Shown one piece after another: positions 1 to 13,117 of a stretch of DNA of 64,000 nucleotides. This DNA comes from Tubiluchus corallicola. Lineage: Eukaryota > Priapulida > Priapulimorpha > Priapulimorphida > Tubiluchidae. The position numbers were made by a program, and so were the translations under genes. The stretch lies in the NCBI GenBank assembly GCA_030141605.1, contig JAQGDQ010000044.1, positions 716,001 through 780,000 of the forward strand, read 5' to 3'. Positions within the stretch are counted from its first letter, which is position 1, and every line of letters starts with the position of its first letter. Below the pieces are notes generated by a model. It ran no database searches and was not told the DNA's origin. It saw only the letters and a list, made by a program, of their open reading frames with translations.

Positions 1-1224
1 GCTTACATACTGTCTTATTGCATACAGGGCTTACGTTAACAGTAGCGCTGTATAGAGCTCGTAAATTTAAACTCCCGCGTTAGGCGCAGTCATTGTAATG
101 TCAGTCGTTTGAAACAAATTTAGATAACATCGCATAAAGTTCGAAAAAATAATCAGAGCATTTGTAACACGCTCCTCGCTAACTAAGCAAAAGTATAAAT
201 TGCTTTACATTATCAATAAGATTAAAAATACGTTTTTGGTGAATCAGTGGTGCACGCTGGGATGGTGATGCAGTGCCATTCCACTAGTTGTCGCGAGCAT
301 TTAAAATTATTAAGAAATTTCTTGTCTAGTTACATTTGTTTTTCAAACAGATAAGAATGATGCATACAGAAGTAATGTAACTTCATATCATGGAAAGTTC
401 CTAGAGACATACTGTACTTTAAAAACCGTTTTGATTCTCGTTAAAAAATTTATTATGAGGTTTTCGGTGACCGCATTGGTAATTTTATTTCATGATATGA
501 TATGATGTGATTAACATGGTAATGTTATAGCAAAGAATGTTTTTTACTATAATGTTTACGAACTGTATTCTGTACAATAATAATTTGCTAATAAAACACG
601 CTTCATTTCGTCAGTCACAAAACAGTTCAGGTCGTGGCATCATCCTGAATTCTGTTTGTCAGCTAAATCGATCTAGATTCGCCCTGCGTTATGACTTTCA
701 CTTAACGCTACACAAATAATTTACATATTTCATTATTGTTGTGACTAACCGACTGACTCAATACTATCTGAGGTTAATACAGCGCCCTTTTCGCCTAGAA
801 ATATACTGTTTTTTATTTTGTATTAATTTGCATTTAATAATGGATAAAGTTACGATGATTTTATGCATGAGATGAGTTTTCTTACTGCAGTTACAAATGT
901 TTGCGGCCTAAAATGTTTCACTGTTTACCTGTGTTTGTCCTGCACCTCCTATTAACACCGTGTATTATTTGAAATTAATTAAGATTGAACAAAAGATGGC
1001 GCTTCTATCAAAGAATTGAAACTTGAGTAGTTTTGTTACGTTAACGCCAGTGACGCACTACAAGTCCTTTTTTGTAACTTTTGTCAGCAAACAATGATGA
1101 ATTAAGAAAGAATAAATGGCTTCCCATTCTTTGGGGCAAAAATCTTGTGCATATGTCATAGATAAGAAAAAAATTAAATGTTCAAGCAGAAAGTCAGTCT
1201 GTGTCACCAGAAAATCATCGACTC
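1..1224. other. Gene-free stretch, nothing recognised
   Basis: This AT-rich sequence contains only short open frames without family resemblance. I see no tRNA-like or transposon-end signals and no large simple repeat. Confidence 0.5.
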
Positions 1225-1683
1225 TGCCAATCGGTTAGTAGATCAGCTAACCATCTACTTTTCAACCTGGTAATCGATGAACTGATCTCGAAAGTCGGTT
1301 CTCGATTTGGCTATGGGATCGACGAATACCAAGTGGCTATAGTTGGTTTTACCGATGACCTAGTCCTAATCTCAGCCTCGAAACATGGCATGGGAGTTTT
1401 GTTGGAGACAGCCAATGGCTTCTTCACGAAACGAGGTATGACACTGAACGCCAACAAGTGCAAAGCCATGAAGCTAGTCAAGGCATACCAGCGAAAGGCT
1501 ATGAAAGTGTTAATAGAGCACACATGGAAGATCTGCCAGACTCCTATTCCAATGCTGGGAGTCAGTGATACGTATAAATACCTGAGAATCCCCATGACTG
1601 CCAACCTGTCTAGTCAACCAGCTGAGCAAATTTATTTATCAGAGAGTCCAAAGATATACCATTTGTGCTGGTGCAGCATGTAA
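1225..1683 (+). pseudogene. Decayed reverse transcriptase fragment, R2/NeSL-like LINE
   Basis: The open frame translates to the palm and thumb part of a non-LTR retrotransposon reverse transcriptase. Visible landmarks are LLFNLVIDEL, then GFTDDLVLIS at the position of the catalytic FADD box (Ala replaced by Thr), then GMTLNANKCK, then PIPMLGVSDTYKYLRIP, where the usual YLG reads YLR. This order and the LGxxDTYKYL wording are characteristic of the R2/NeSL group. Both flanks are lost: upstream, the GVRQGDPLSP-like segment is degenerate, and downstream the frame stops where the thumb should continue. The open frame nominally begins at a GTG, which is not a real start. It is a dead 5'- and 3'-truncated copy. 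Retrotransposon RT is clear; assignment to the R2/NeSL clade is likely. Confidence 0.8.
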
Positions 1684-3511
1684 CCACTAGCGTGTGTAAA
1701 ATTTAGAAAATCACGCTTAACTTCTGAGAAAACAAAACAATAATAACAGATATGAGATTAATACTGTTTCACTTTTATATTTCACAAATATGAACTTTCA
1801 CTTCATAAACAATGACGTCAGGATTCGCCAGTTAAAATAATCCAATCCAGAAAAATGTGACACATTAATGATAAAACAGTATAGATCTTAAATGTACCAC
1901 AAAAATACTGGTACTTATGTAAGTGATTTCTAGTGATGTTGACTTTTCAGCAGTATCAGTCCTGCGTGACTTATAAATGAACAGTCAATCGCAAGGTACA
2001 ATTATACGAGCTGTCATAGAAGAAATAAACTGGGGAAATAAACCTGTTAAGCAGTAACTATGACATCAGCTACCGTTCTGTCGGTTTCTCCAATCATTGG
2101 CACCTAGTAAGAAAACTACGTCTCTAGGAATGGCAACTTAACTTTATGATGCGTCCTTAAATGTCAATACCTTATTTTAAACTAAGTGTAAAGAAAGTGT
2201 ATCAAAAAATGATGACACTATTTGCAGCAAGATAGAAAACCAAAAATGGCAGACGGTAATAACTTTATAATTTTATAACTTTATAACCTAATTTTATAAT
2301 ATCAGCAGTCAATTGACCAAGATACTCATAATGACGAAAGTTTAGTTCATACTTGATTTAATACTTTTTGCAAGCTATATTATTACTGTCTTGTGTAGGA
2401 TCTAACTACAATGATACAGAGCCATGTAGTAATGGTTTTTAATTCATTTGTTGCCAATTCCAAAACCAAGTACAACATCCGGACAAACTGCAGAGCTGAT
2501 TCAGTCAAAAGAAGCTGGAAAGTATTGCAACTTTAGAATAGAGAATGCACATGAAATATTTCTTACTATCTCATGGTCACATCCCGTAGAGCAGACTAAA
2601 AATTATATCGTTAAGCATAATCAATGAAAAACAGTGACAACATATGATACCACTAACATCAACATAGACCTAAATCAGACAGTGAGGGCAACTCAAAAAA
2701 TACACTGGTCTTGAAAATATAATTTTTCAGATTGCTTCAAACTCCATTGTGATTTATATCTTCCCTGATACCTGATAACTTAATAACAACATTCAAATAT
2801 TGCACAAAGGTAACATCACATTATATTAGATAGTGTAATATAACAGGCAGCTACAACATCGTAAAGATTGCTCATACTGCCAAGTGTTAACTAAACAGGC
2901 TACTAAACAAGCCTGCTCAATCCATCAGTTCATTTATTACAAGTACACTTCTATATTCCATACTCATTACACTAATGTGTACAATCATTTTCATTGTCAA
3001 CTAACTTCAACCTAGGCAAGATCAGAAGACAATATTTGGTCACATGCTTGTCGCTACAAAATTTTCCAATCGTGAAGACAATAGCACAAGTTTCATTTGC
3101 TTTAAAATTGGTGCAATAACATCTTTGAACTTGTGAATGTAATATAGCGTGTTTTATACAAATAGTCTGTGATTCACTTCATGACCAAGAGACCATCACA
3201 AAATTCGGCTCACATTCCAGTATCTGCAAATAGGATTATGACAAGTACACTATTTGGGAATAATTTAACAGATGTATTGGTAATCTTGGAAACTAGTCAC
3301 CATTCGAGTTACAAAGCGAACACATCACACTTAGCCCGCACATTGTGCAGAAAAACGTTCTCTTGTAAATTTCTCTTCTGTTATTGTTGCTGGTAACAAA
3401 AAAGCAGCTCCGTCACATGTAAGAAAAGTACCAAGTAGACGCCATCATGCACAACCATCAATGACACTAGCGACATGTGGAGCTGCTTTCAGAAACTCCT
3501 CTTCATTTTCT
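1684..3511. other. 3' flank of the GPCR gene, no coding content
   Basis: This stretch follows the receptor stop codon on the minus strand and should contain its 3' untranslated region. I see no conserved coding frame, transposon end or large repeat. A possible polyadenylation hexamer lies near 2933. Confidence 0.4.
2933..2938 (-). promoter_or_regulatory. Candidate polyadenylation signal for the GPCR gene
   Basis: The minus strand reads AATAAA here, about 575 bases beyond the receptor stop codon, which would give a 3' untranslated region of ordinary length. In AT-rich DNA this hexamer occurs often by chance, so it is only a candidate. Confidence 0.25.
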
Positions 3512-4247
3512 TCACACATCGTCTTTCAAAGTCGCCATACAGTAATCTACATGGGTCTGTTCAGAAACGATCCTCTGACTATTTACTGCAGATGTGGTAT
3601 AGTGTCCTATCCTGTCTCCAGGATACTTCAGCTTCTTACAACAAGACCCACTCATCACTATGGCTTTGAACCCTTGCCTGTATTTTCGGTTTAAGTAGGC
3701 ATAGATGCACGGATTAATACAACTATTTGCAGTGGAAACCCACTGAAGGACGGGAACAGCGTGATTGACGTAACTTAGTGCCACGTCATCAAAACTGTTG
3801 AAGTAATAGCCGATGAAGATGGCGTACAAAGGTAGCCAAGAAATGGCGAAAATCAAGACTACCACCAGAAGCATTTTGATGACTTGGATCCGTTGGCGAC
3901 GGACAATATTCTCATACTCTCGAGCATCGCCGATTAAATCTCTTTTCCACACAGCCAAGAAAATGTTCATGTAACAAAAACTGATTGTTAAAAGTGGGGC
4001 AACATAGCAGAGGATGAAGACATTGAACAACAAATTCCACTTCATCGCGTGTTCGTACCCGTTCGGCCATTGTTCCATGCAGTAGCGTATGATTACTTGG
4101 CGATCTGCTGACGGATTATCAGTTATTTGGAAAAAAGCAAACCATGGAATAAAAAACGCCCCGGCGCAAATCCAGATGGCAGCACAAGCTTTTCTAGCTG
4201 TCCTCAATGTCATCTGAAATTTCATTGGGTGGCAAATGGCAAAGTAT
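3512..4247 (-). CDS. Class A neuropeptide-type GPCR, coding exon 3 (TM3 end to C-terminus)
   Basis: Last coding exon of a 368-residue rhodopsin-family receptor, encoding residues 125-368. The acceptor TTTTTCCAG precedes the exon, whose first base completes the Arg codon of the DRY motif; the protein then reads YFAICHP. Visible landmarks are Trp149 in TM4, an extracellular-loop-2 cysteine at 180 in YCMEQWPNG, Pro208 and Tyr216 in TM5, SWLP (260-263) where CWxP is usual in TM6, and NPCIY (302-306) in TM7. Helix 8 reads LNRKYRQGF, followed by a Cys pair (326-327) that could be palmitoylated. The tail ends in DDV, which fits a class III PDZ ligand. The ECL2, TM6 and TM7 wording resembles peptide receptors of the NPFF/orexin/SIFamide/trissin/CCK assemblage. 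The ligand cannot be assigned from sequence. An ATG at 4225 is internal (Met132), not the start. Confidence 0.93.
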
Positions 4248-4541
4248 CTGGAAAAATAACAATAAAGACAAAGTTATATGAAACTTGTTGGCTGATTGGA
4301 GTTGAACATATGTCAGATATAGCGGGGTTTTAACAAAACGGAGACAGGCTAGGAAATAGATAGAAGGTAACTACAGTTAGCAAACACTGACTAAACTGAA
4401 AAAGTTAACAAAAAATGTCTGACCATTAAGTTGGATGTTGCTGATGACTTCATTCAATAAAACTATTTTCAATCCTGTAAGACGGCAACTTACTTTGCAA
4501 GACTACATTTACAAATGTCAGTGCCACTTTTGCAGGCTTAC
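4248..4541 (-). other. GPCR intron 2 (294 bp)
   Basis: The minus-strand donor is AG|GTAAG at 4541 and the acceptor is TTTTTCCAG ending at 4248. The intron is phase 2 and falls inside the Arg codon of the DRY motif. No repeat or ORF of note lies within it. Confidence 0.9.
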
Positions 4542-4641
4542 CTATCAAGAGAAATTGCCACCAAAGTATACACAGATGTCGCCACCGACAAACCCTGAAG
4601 CCATGACACCAACTTGCATGGTATCATGCCGAACTGATAAC
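4542..4641 (-). CDS. Class A neuropeptide-type GPCR, coding exon 2 (ECL1 and TM3)
   Basis: This 100-bp exon is bounded by the acceptor TTTTGTATTATAG and the donor GTAAG. Its first two bases complete the Ser91 codon begun in exon 1, and its last two begin the Arg124 codon completed in exon 3. It encodes extracellular loop 1 and TM3: YQFGMIPCK carries Cys99, the conserved partner of the loop-2 disulfide, followed by LQGLSVATSVYTLVAISLD leading to DRY (123-125). The QG-S-VxxSVxTL-AIxLDRY pattern is typical of peptide receptors. Both junctions keep the frame and restore a continuous TM2-ECL1-TM3-ICL2 sequence, which is strong evidence that the three exons belong to one gene. Confidence 0.93.
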
Positions 4642-6374
4642 CTATAATACAAAACACTCATGTTATAATAATAAACTAACAAAAATATCATTATGCATAA
4701 AACGATTATGCATAATTATACATAAATTATAACACTACATCAGCATAATTAATGTTAAACAATGCTAAACAATGTTAAACCCACAATAATTAATTAGCTA
4801 TTGTCGTTGCTTATAGTTTTTGATCACATCAGTCAGTTAGGCACCTTCACAATAATTAATGTGTTTTAAAAAAATGTAAAACAAAAAGCAATTGTCACAA
4901 TGCGATGTAATGTAAAATTTATTTTAGTCGTAATTATAAGCACTGGGCAACTACATTACGACTGTAACAGTCAGTTACACAATAATAAGGCTTTCACAGT
5001 TTCGTTGTGCGCACGCGCAGTTGTTGTAGGTCGTAGGTTAAGTGTACCACAGCAACCCGTCGTATCTACAATCGTCACGTGACATGTGGGTAAAGTAAAG
5101 CCCAGTTCAGTAACGTCAGTGTTTTCGTGGACTTCACTTAACTGTGCAATAGTCTGTGCGGGATCTTGTTTGGGAACAAGAGAAAATGAATTAGAATTAA
5201 TTACTAATCCAATAGCATGGACTGCGAGGTGTGGTCAAGTGAACACAAATGCGTTGTCTGGTACATTTAACCTTTGACCTTTCCACGATCATCATCAATC
5301 GCTGGAACTGCGAAAAGGCTTATTAACTGACTGTACAAGCTACTGCTATTACTATAGCTAATGCTGCTATAACTGCTACATTACCATTGCTATATAATAA
5401 ACTAATTATATTAATTAATTAGCATAATTTAATTATTAGCAGTTTTCTGTATTAGTAATTATACCAATTAATCAGACCAACACTAGCAGTTAATTATCAG
5501 TATTATAATAATTCTCAATTGTTAAAACCTAATAACACTTATTATTATTATAAGGCATAATAATTCCGTTTTGTGCAATACAACACACAATTTAACAATT
5601 GCAGACTTATCATCATCAAGTTTACAAAAATCATGGCATGTAAATTCCCTGCTCACAAATAAAAAATTAAACACAGTTAATCATGCTTTTGTGTTTAAAT
5701 TAATTGTATTTGCGGGCGCTTAGAACTGCAAGAATGTGTTGGTGACATGCAGTCCACTGCACCTACATGCAGTTTACATGCAGACACGTGACATGCATGC
5801 GATAGTTGTTCTGAAACGCATAATAATTAATATGACGTTGAACGTTGGAGGTCTGTTTAATTTCTCGCAGCTTCAAAATGAAGCCATTAATTAGGTCGTC
5901 ATTGCAGCACGATAAGTGCTCGGTTCAGCTAGAGATAATGACTTATCTTCATTATGTTAGTACGATGTGACGAAAATTACGTGTTTATTAAGCGAAAAAC
6001 CATCACGCATACCGTAGATGTCAAAACCAGAAGTGCCCATTCTGAGAAAAGTAGGAAAAAATTATGGCAAATAATCATTTGCGGATGTCGTAGTAGCCAG
6101 TTAGTAAATGAATCAGCTACACATAGTGATGATAACTGTTTATTTGGTATAATACAAAATGTAAAGGCATAACAACTCTTTTTGCAGTAGAACTTGAGTA
6201 AACACTTTTGTATCCAACTTATACCTGATGTAAAAACTATACAACTGATTATGTTATAAAGTCACAATGATTGTATGTTAATGCATGCCCAGTTGGTTAA
6301 TGGAATAAGTAGCATAAATATGAACAATTCTGACAATTTCTCAGTCAAAAAAGCTTTTGTCGTTTTAACTTTAA

Positions 6375-6580
6375 CACTCATAGCTAGTTTATTGGACAAC
6401 AAGCGTATTTTCTGTTGGGAGGTTGCGGGTTCGATACTACGGTGGGGTAATACAAACACTTTTTACGTGGCACCTGCCTGGGTGGATTAACGATTCTGTA
6501 ATGTAGCTGTAGTTGTTATTTACAGCCGCTGATAAACGCCTAGTGTTGTCTATTGAGTTTAAAACCATCTTTAAATAAAG

Positions 6581-6582
<2 letters not shown>
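6375..6582 (+). mobile_element. tRNA-derived SINE with (TTA)n tail
   Basis: A box A-like stretch (TAGCTAGTTTATTGG, about 6381) and a good RNA polymerase III box B (GGGTTCGATAC, about 6427-6437) are spaced as in a tRNA. They are followed by a tRNA-unrelated body ending in TTAAATAAAGATTATTATT, which runs into the TTA microsatellite. The body's 3' part (GTAG.TGTAG.TTGTTATTTACAG, then AAATAAAGATTATTATT) recurs at 54055-54163. This shows a repeat family rather than a tRNA gene; the head does not fold into a complete tRNA. Confidence 0.7.
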
Positions 6583-6663
<81 letters not shown>

Positions 6664-6700
6664 TATTACTATTATTATTACTATTATTATTATTATTATA

Positions 6701-6773
<73 letters not shown>
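6583..6773 (+). repeat. (TTA)n microsatellite, SINE tail
   Basis: About 190 bp of TTA repeats with a few TAC interruptions, continuous with the 3' end of the SINE just upstream. The repeat is best read as an expanded retroposon tail. Confidence 0.95.
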
Positions 6774-6774
<1 letters not shown>

Positions 6775-9641
6775 AAGAAAAGCAAGGCCCTCTAGGAAGT
6801 TGGGCTTATTTCAAAAATGTTAGAAAGATTTAGTAATAAAATTGCTATAAGTGCTTCGTGTAATTAGTAAAATCTCCTTAAAATCGCGATCATTTCACGG
6901 TTGGGCGCTGCTATTTTTAAGGCCTGTTCTTCCCCTAATGACATCGTTCATCAAAAGCAGCCCACTCTTATTTGCCGTCAAAACTGTAAGTTTTCATAAA
7001 AAATTATACAGCTAATTTTTTGATATTTTTGTTCGAACATTAGGTATGCTGCAGAAGCTTGAATTAGTTTATGCAGCGCGTGCTTACGGAAACTTACGAT
7101 GCGCTTACGAAAAGTCACGAAGTCCACCAGTTACGCCACAATTTCAAGTGAACGGTGGCAACCACCGCGCCGGAAAATTTCAAATAAAGCGAAAGTAAAA
7201 ATTAACTTTATGCTTTATAGACAATTTTTGCAATTTTACTTCTTATATTTTTCTACATTTAGGTGATAGCAGTAAAATAAACCCAACATGCTAAGTGACT
7301 TGTCATTTCTTTAAAGAAAATAAGCCTAAAGGTAAAGACGAATGATGAAATATGCTTAGCTTTAGCAGGCAGCAACTTTCTTACACAAACTGTCACTAAT
7401 AACATGTATTGTTATGGTCACAGCAGCCCCGAGCATTTCCTTTATTCGAGATTTAGTAAACTTCAGCGTTTCTTACGTCTGTTGAAAAGTGCAGATCGAA
7501 ATCCATTACGCTTGTTTGATGCTTCAGCGGTGTGCCTTTTCTAATTCACTTATCAGTCTGAAGCAGCGGAAATAAATTATGAGGAAAAGTTTACGCGGTG
7601 TGACGACACAATTACAGAGTGAGTCCACAGAATGGTGATGCTGCGGTCAGTGATTCCCAGTCGTCCAAATATTTTTCTTGAAACAACCGGTGATTTTCAC
7701 TGAGTTGGTTGTTCTGAGATGAGGGAAGCAGAACAGCCGAGTGGCCACGGCGTGTACTTCGCGAGCAAGGCTAAGCCACGCCAGGCAGATGAATCAATCA
7801 CTTGTGACCGCTTGTGTTCCATACTCTCTCTTGGCGGTTTCATTGGCCATACGAACTGTGGATGTTTACGTTCGAAGACTAGACGATTTGAGTGCAGTGA
7901 GATGCAGCCCCAGCCGATTCAGTCCAACCTCATCCTAGCAGGTTAACTTCGTAATGAGTCACAAGGTGCAGAACGGTATAAAAAATAAAATACTCTTGGT
8001 AAAATGGCAAAAGGCAAGAAGGTCTCAGCTGGCTTTGAACCAGGTGTCTTCAGGTACACAGGTACTGTTCTTGCTGTCATCGCGTAATTTTCGTTGATTT
8101 AAAAGTGAACTCGGTAGAACTGAGAAACTTTGGCCCACCTTACAGTGAGGAGCATTCCTTGGGGCATTCCTCATGGAACACATTGTTTTTTATGGCGCAT
8201 TTCATACAGACGTCTCATGTGGAAATCAGATAAAAAAGTTTGGGATTCGTGAAAACAGTACGGATAGCAATCGCAGCACGAGTGGACCATTTGTGTGGCA
8301 AGTTAACCCCGTAGTTTAAGAAAAAACGAAACCAAAACCAGGTTTTGTTTAATTTTCTGCATTCTGAGTAAAACGTTCAAATTTTTGATTTTTACAAAAA
8401 CATTGGCCTATGAACGTTTTAAACTGAATTCACTTTTTTTAGGAATGGTAGCCTATTTAAAAATGTACAACATAAATATTATTTTTGCCTAAAAGAAACG
8501 TCAATATGTGTACTTAGTTATACTTATAAAGCTTTTTCATAATATATTTACTTTTAGTCTAAGTATCATGATGTAGCCAACATTGTTACAATTGTGTTTT
8601 TGAAAGCGTCATTTTCCTTGCGTCCTCAGTGTGAAGTGGGCCTTAGGAATTTATGTTCACCACGATCAGTGTTCTATTTTTTCGTTTTTGTAGTTGTTGC
8701 TATGGTCACGTTGTTGTCGTCATTGTCATCATCATCGTCATCGTCATCGGAGCCTTTCAGACGTTTAGACACTACAGAAAGCAACATCATTTATGGTGCT
8801 CTCAAACTACACATATTGGTAAAGGGGTAAAGTTGCACAGTTCACATCATGCCGAGATATTTTTGGTTTGAACTTGTCGTAAGTCGATAGATTGACGAAC
8901 AAGAACGAAGACAACTCCTATAGAAAGCGAATACAGCCGCCAGCGGCAATCTAGGATAAATATCCCCTTGGAATCACTTAAGCGAGCGCCGAAGTAACGC
9001 GCTCAGTAATATTTATTTTGGGCAATACATTTTAGCTTGTAATTAGCTGTTTCAAAAATGCCATCTGCAATCGTAATATAAGATAATACTGTAATTAAAA
9101 ATGTAACATACGTATTTTGTGGAATACGTATACATTAGTGCTGGATCCTGCATGCAATAGCCGCTGCTACAAAGTATGAGAAGCATTTTCATGCACTAAT
9201 TTAAAAATGTGGTAAAGGCATGCTTATTATTCGTAATATATAATGCAGTGCCAGTGCTATACATGTATAAATAACAACCAAACGTACCCATTGCAGCAGA
9301 AAGCGGTAACTTGCAGACGGTGTACAACCATAATCTCATTGTCCAGGTAAAATAAAAAAAATCTGGAGCCATCCACAAACGCACGTCGAACAGCAATAAA
9401 AACCGAGGGTAGAAAAAAGGAATGCAAACCAAAGCAATAGAAAGCACATAAGCACGAAACAGGTGCGAGCCACAACATCTAGATTAAAATGCGAAAAATT
9501 GTAGCATGTTCTGAAAAACTTGTAGGGGCTTTGTGACAGATATTTAACTATGGTGCAGGCTGTGTGTTTTTGCACCATCACAATTTTAAAAAGATGTAAA
9601 ATAACCACATTTTAAAGTATATCACACTTAATACGCAGGAT
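6774..9641. other. Intron sequence, nothing assigned
   Basis: No conserved coding frame is visible. Around 7540-8300 the sequence is slightly less AT-rich, with short frames on the plus strand that I cannot relate to any family. A short TCA/TCG-rich patch lies near 8715-8750. Confidence 0.4.
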
Positions 9642-9892
9642 ACAAACGGAGGTGTACCACAAGGATCCACTGTAGGACAACTGCTTTTTCTTAGCTACAT
9701 CAATGATCTCTTTCTTATTACTGATTTCAGTACATATCTTTTTGCTGATGACAGACCCCTTAATCAAATCCATCCACTAATTCATTTCAGTTCCAACATC
9801 ACAATAACAGAGAGCTAACTGGATAGAAGCATACAAATTATCAGCTAATTACACCAAAATTAAATATATGATACTAATAAGCAGCAAAGGAT
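9642..9892 (+). pseudogene. CR1/Jockey-type LINE reverse transcriptase remnant
   Basis: One frame reads GVPQGSTVGQLLF, then LSYINDLF, then TYLFADDRPLN, which are the RT blocks GVPQGSxLGPLLFxxYINDL and FADDT. After a stop and a frameshift the next frame reads NWIEAYKLSANYTKIKYMI, the usual block after the catalytic centre. Too short and broken to be active. It belongs to the CR1/Jockey group of non-LTR elements and is distinct from the R2-like copy at 1225. Confidence 0.85.
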
Positions 9893-10191
9893 GTCTCTAT
9901 TGGTGATCGCAAGATGTAAGGCATTCGCAGTACGGAGCACAAAAATAATTGGGAACAGATGCCCCTGTACGGTAAGTAGGTGTTTGTCAGGTGATGGATT
10001 GACTTCAAAGCCTTAAATACAGTCAGTTAACTTACGATCTTATACAACTTACGTGCCCTCTTGGCTGGTTGCTCGTTGTAACTAAATTATCACTAAGCCC
10101 CCGGTTCATTTGTTCATGCTATGTTTCAGTTTATTGCTTTCTTGCCTGCTTTATAAAACCTATGCGAGCGAATGCAGTAATAAGAAGCAAA

Positions 10192-10282
10192 AAAATTTGC
10201 GTTTTGCCAAAAATAGCTGAACTAGCAGTGCTGAGCTATATGTAATAGCTTTTTATAGTAGCTATTTAAAACGCAAAATTCG
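10192..10282. repeat. Imperfect inverted repeat (hairpin)
   Basis: AATTTGCGTTTTGCCAAAAA-type sequence is followed by AGCTATTTAAAACGCAAAATT, its approximate reverse complement with one gap, about 40 bases apart. The origin is unknown; it may be the remains of a small foldback element. Confidence 0.5.
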
Positions 10283-11039
10283 CCCACATAAATGGGTCAC
10301 TGCAAAATTTTATACAAGGTGTCTAAAAAGTCAGTTTTGTAATTTTCGTGTAATTTAAGCAGGATTTCAAGTTTCTAAAAGTAGCAATAAATTACTCAGG
10401 ATCTTCGTTGGCTTCAAGCTACAACCAAAGAGCGTGGACAAAAGAAGCTCGATTCTAAATTCAGCAAGATTGGTGGATACTGTTTGACAGAAAACTGAAT
10501 TACCTGAAGAAAATTAAATTGCGTGAGGAATGGTAACGAAATCAAGTCTCTTCATACGCCAGAAATTATTGTGAAACGAAAATTTTCCAATAAAAATCAA
10601 GACGAGTTGATTCCACGACAGAATGGTATTTGGTCAATATTAGCTTTTTGTTGAACTGAGCTGTTTTGTTTTGCTTAAGTTATGCTGTTTAACATAAACA
10701 GGCTTTTCCACTGTTTTTTGGTACTCCAAAAATTTATAGCAACAATAGCTATTGTGATGACTTGCAATAGCTATTATACTAAAACTAACGCTTTATACAC
10801 CGTGTATGCATAGCTATAATGAAACCTAAAGGTAAGAATAACAGGGTAGTAATCATTGCGCACATCAAAGTCATCCATAAAAGAAAGACCTATTATAACG
10901 TAGGTCAGAAAAGTATTGTACACATACTTAAAAGTGCAATAGAAGTAATCTTGGCAGGTTATACTGAAAGGTGCTAATAGTTATTATTATAAAATACTAT
11001 TAAATGATATTTTATAATATCATATATATATAATATAAT

Positions 11040-11215
11040 ATCGTCTTTGTTTGTTATTGTTTAGGTCATTAATTAAGTCTTGTCCATGTTGAGCTTAGCT
11101 CATAAGTTAATTTCTTCTACTACGCTCATAGCACTGCAATGCAATGTTAATTTGTAATTGTATAACTTTTGTATTGTGCTAAATTGATGAATAAATTAAT
11201 CTAAATCTAAATATG
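11040..11215 (+). mobile_element. 3' end of a LINE-like retroposon
   Basis: The sequence ends in GATGAATAAATTAATCTAAATCTAAAT, an ATAAAT box followed by short AATCT repeats. A closely similar ending (AAATAAATCTATTAAATCTAAA) terminates the CR1-like element at 24044-24458. The 5' boundary is unknown, and the RT remnant at 9642 could belong to the same insertion. Confidence 0.45.
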
Positions 11216-13035
11216 TTTTATAAACGTACAGGTTAACCAACTAAAGTAGGTCCCCACTGGAGAGTGCTACGACACTCGTAGATTATTTCTACTAATGCCA
11301 TCATGCATCAGGGATTTGTAAATTTAAATTTACAGTTTGCTGTAAAAATATAGTCAACCATTGGGACAATGAGCAACTGAGCTGTATATACTTCTAGGCA
11401 CGTGTAAGTGAAATAAACTGGGAACCATTAAAGTTTTTGCTCCTCTGTGTGTGTGTGTGTACTGTAGACAAGCATAGAAATAGAATTATCATTTTTGTGA
11501 AGCTCAGACGCTTCTGATGCAGATCTCATTTGAATTCAGAGACGTGACCGTATTTTGCAAAACAAAAAAAAACTAGCTGAAGAGTCGATACGTCGCTTAA
11601 CCAAACGTCCACAAAGCAGTCAGTTGTCAATACTCGTCGGTTGTAGTCACACTGTAAGTTCCAATATATACTAAAATTATCATCGTCGTCGTCGTCGTCG
11701 CCATCGTTGTCATCACCACCATCATAATCAATATTCACTACCATGTGGCACCGCAACTAACACAAACATCAACGCCAACAACACTATCATTGCCACTAAC
11801 GCCCCATGACCTTATTCAGCCACCATTTTTAATTTTGCTGTTTAAATTTTTAACACCAACGGCAGCTAGAATGTCAGCTGCATTCAGTACGATTTACTAC
11901 ACGATGTTCACAATATTATAACGCTTTGTTTCACTCTCCTTTCATCAACCCTACACCTGGAGTTTAATACTTTCATCTGAACGCACTGATTATTTTAAAT
12001 TACCACACTTGTGTAAAAGATCACGTTTCTGTGACAGACTTGATTGTATGGTAAAGCGAGCGAGTCATCGTTTAATCATGACACCTGAGGCATGGCAGTG
12101 ATTAAAAGAATTGTCAGTAGTAGAACTAAAAATCATAATAAAGGTCATTCTCACAGAAGCACAATGGGGAAAATAATTATACTGCAAGTCTGTAATTTGA
12201 GTGAAAGTCAGATTCAAATGTAAAGATGAATGATCATTGTTATCTATGTATAGTATTAAATGTTGACTTCATGGTTGTTGATGTTGGCACAGCAGTTGCT
12301 GCTGCTGCTGCTGCTGCTGCTGCCCTACTTTTGCTGCTCCTGTTCCTGTTGTTTTTTGCTGTTACTGCCGTTGTTGCTGTTGCTGTAATATTCTGGAATT
12401 TGTGATTAAGTACGAACGTATTGCCAATGTCTAACTCGCTTTTGTACTAGAAATATTCAATCTGGGTGATGTACCAGACAGGCTGATGAAGTAGCTGTTA
12501 TTGTTGGTGTTGCTGTTGTTTCTAAAATTCTATTTCAACTGCCTTTTTATAAATTTTGACGTCATTTTATGTCACAGTTTTCTGAAATTCTGTCCCTATA
12601 ACAATTCTGCTTTTGCCGCTGATTTGCGCAAATCTTCATTGAAACGCCGCCTGGTGACAGTAATCATCAGCTGTCATTGGCACGGCCTTTGTTGTCATTA
12701 TTCTTGAGTGACACTACAACAAGTCTACATAAGCCAAAAAAAATCTAAGTCCAAAAATGTATTAGAATGCGCAGTTAAGTGACGTTTCGTTCGAAATTCA
12801 AAAATTTTACATAATTCTAATAAAATACCTCCTAGTGTGCATCATTCGTAGATAGATGTTGAAAATCCAAACTTGTTAGACATCTTATATGTAAAACCAA
12901 ATTACCTGCAACACGTTTTAGTCATTGTGGTGACGTTTTTACTGACAGCAGCAAAGGACACAGTGAAGCGGAATTTAGTGATGGCAGTGGCGTTTGCTGC
13001 AATGATTATAATGAAACTAGGGTAACAGTGATAAT

Positions 13036-13068
13036 TACGATGATGACGACGATGGTGATATAATAATA

Positions 13069-13117
<49 letters not shown>

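Noticed and set aside
537-719. 60-codon plus-strand frame as a gene
   Set aside because: Short, no recognisable motif, and of a length expected by chance. Many similar short frames elsewhere were rejected for the same reason.
6375-6440. Functional tRNA gene
   Set aside because: Boxes A and B are present, but acceptor and anticodon stems do not pair and a shared SINE body follows. The same reasoning applies at 15488, 19695, 27385 and 58580.
9196-9608. Minus-strand frames of 73-90 codons with hydrophobic stretches
   Set aside because: They overlap each other in different frames and resemble no family; hydrophobic bias follows from T-rich sequence.
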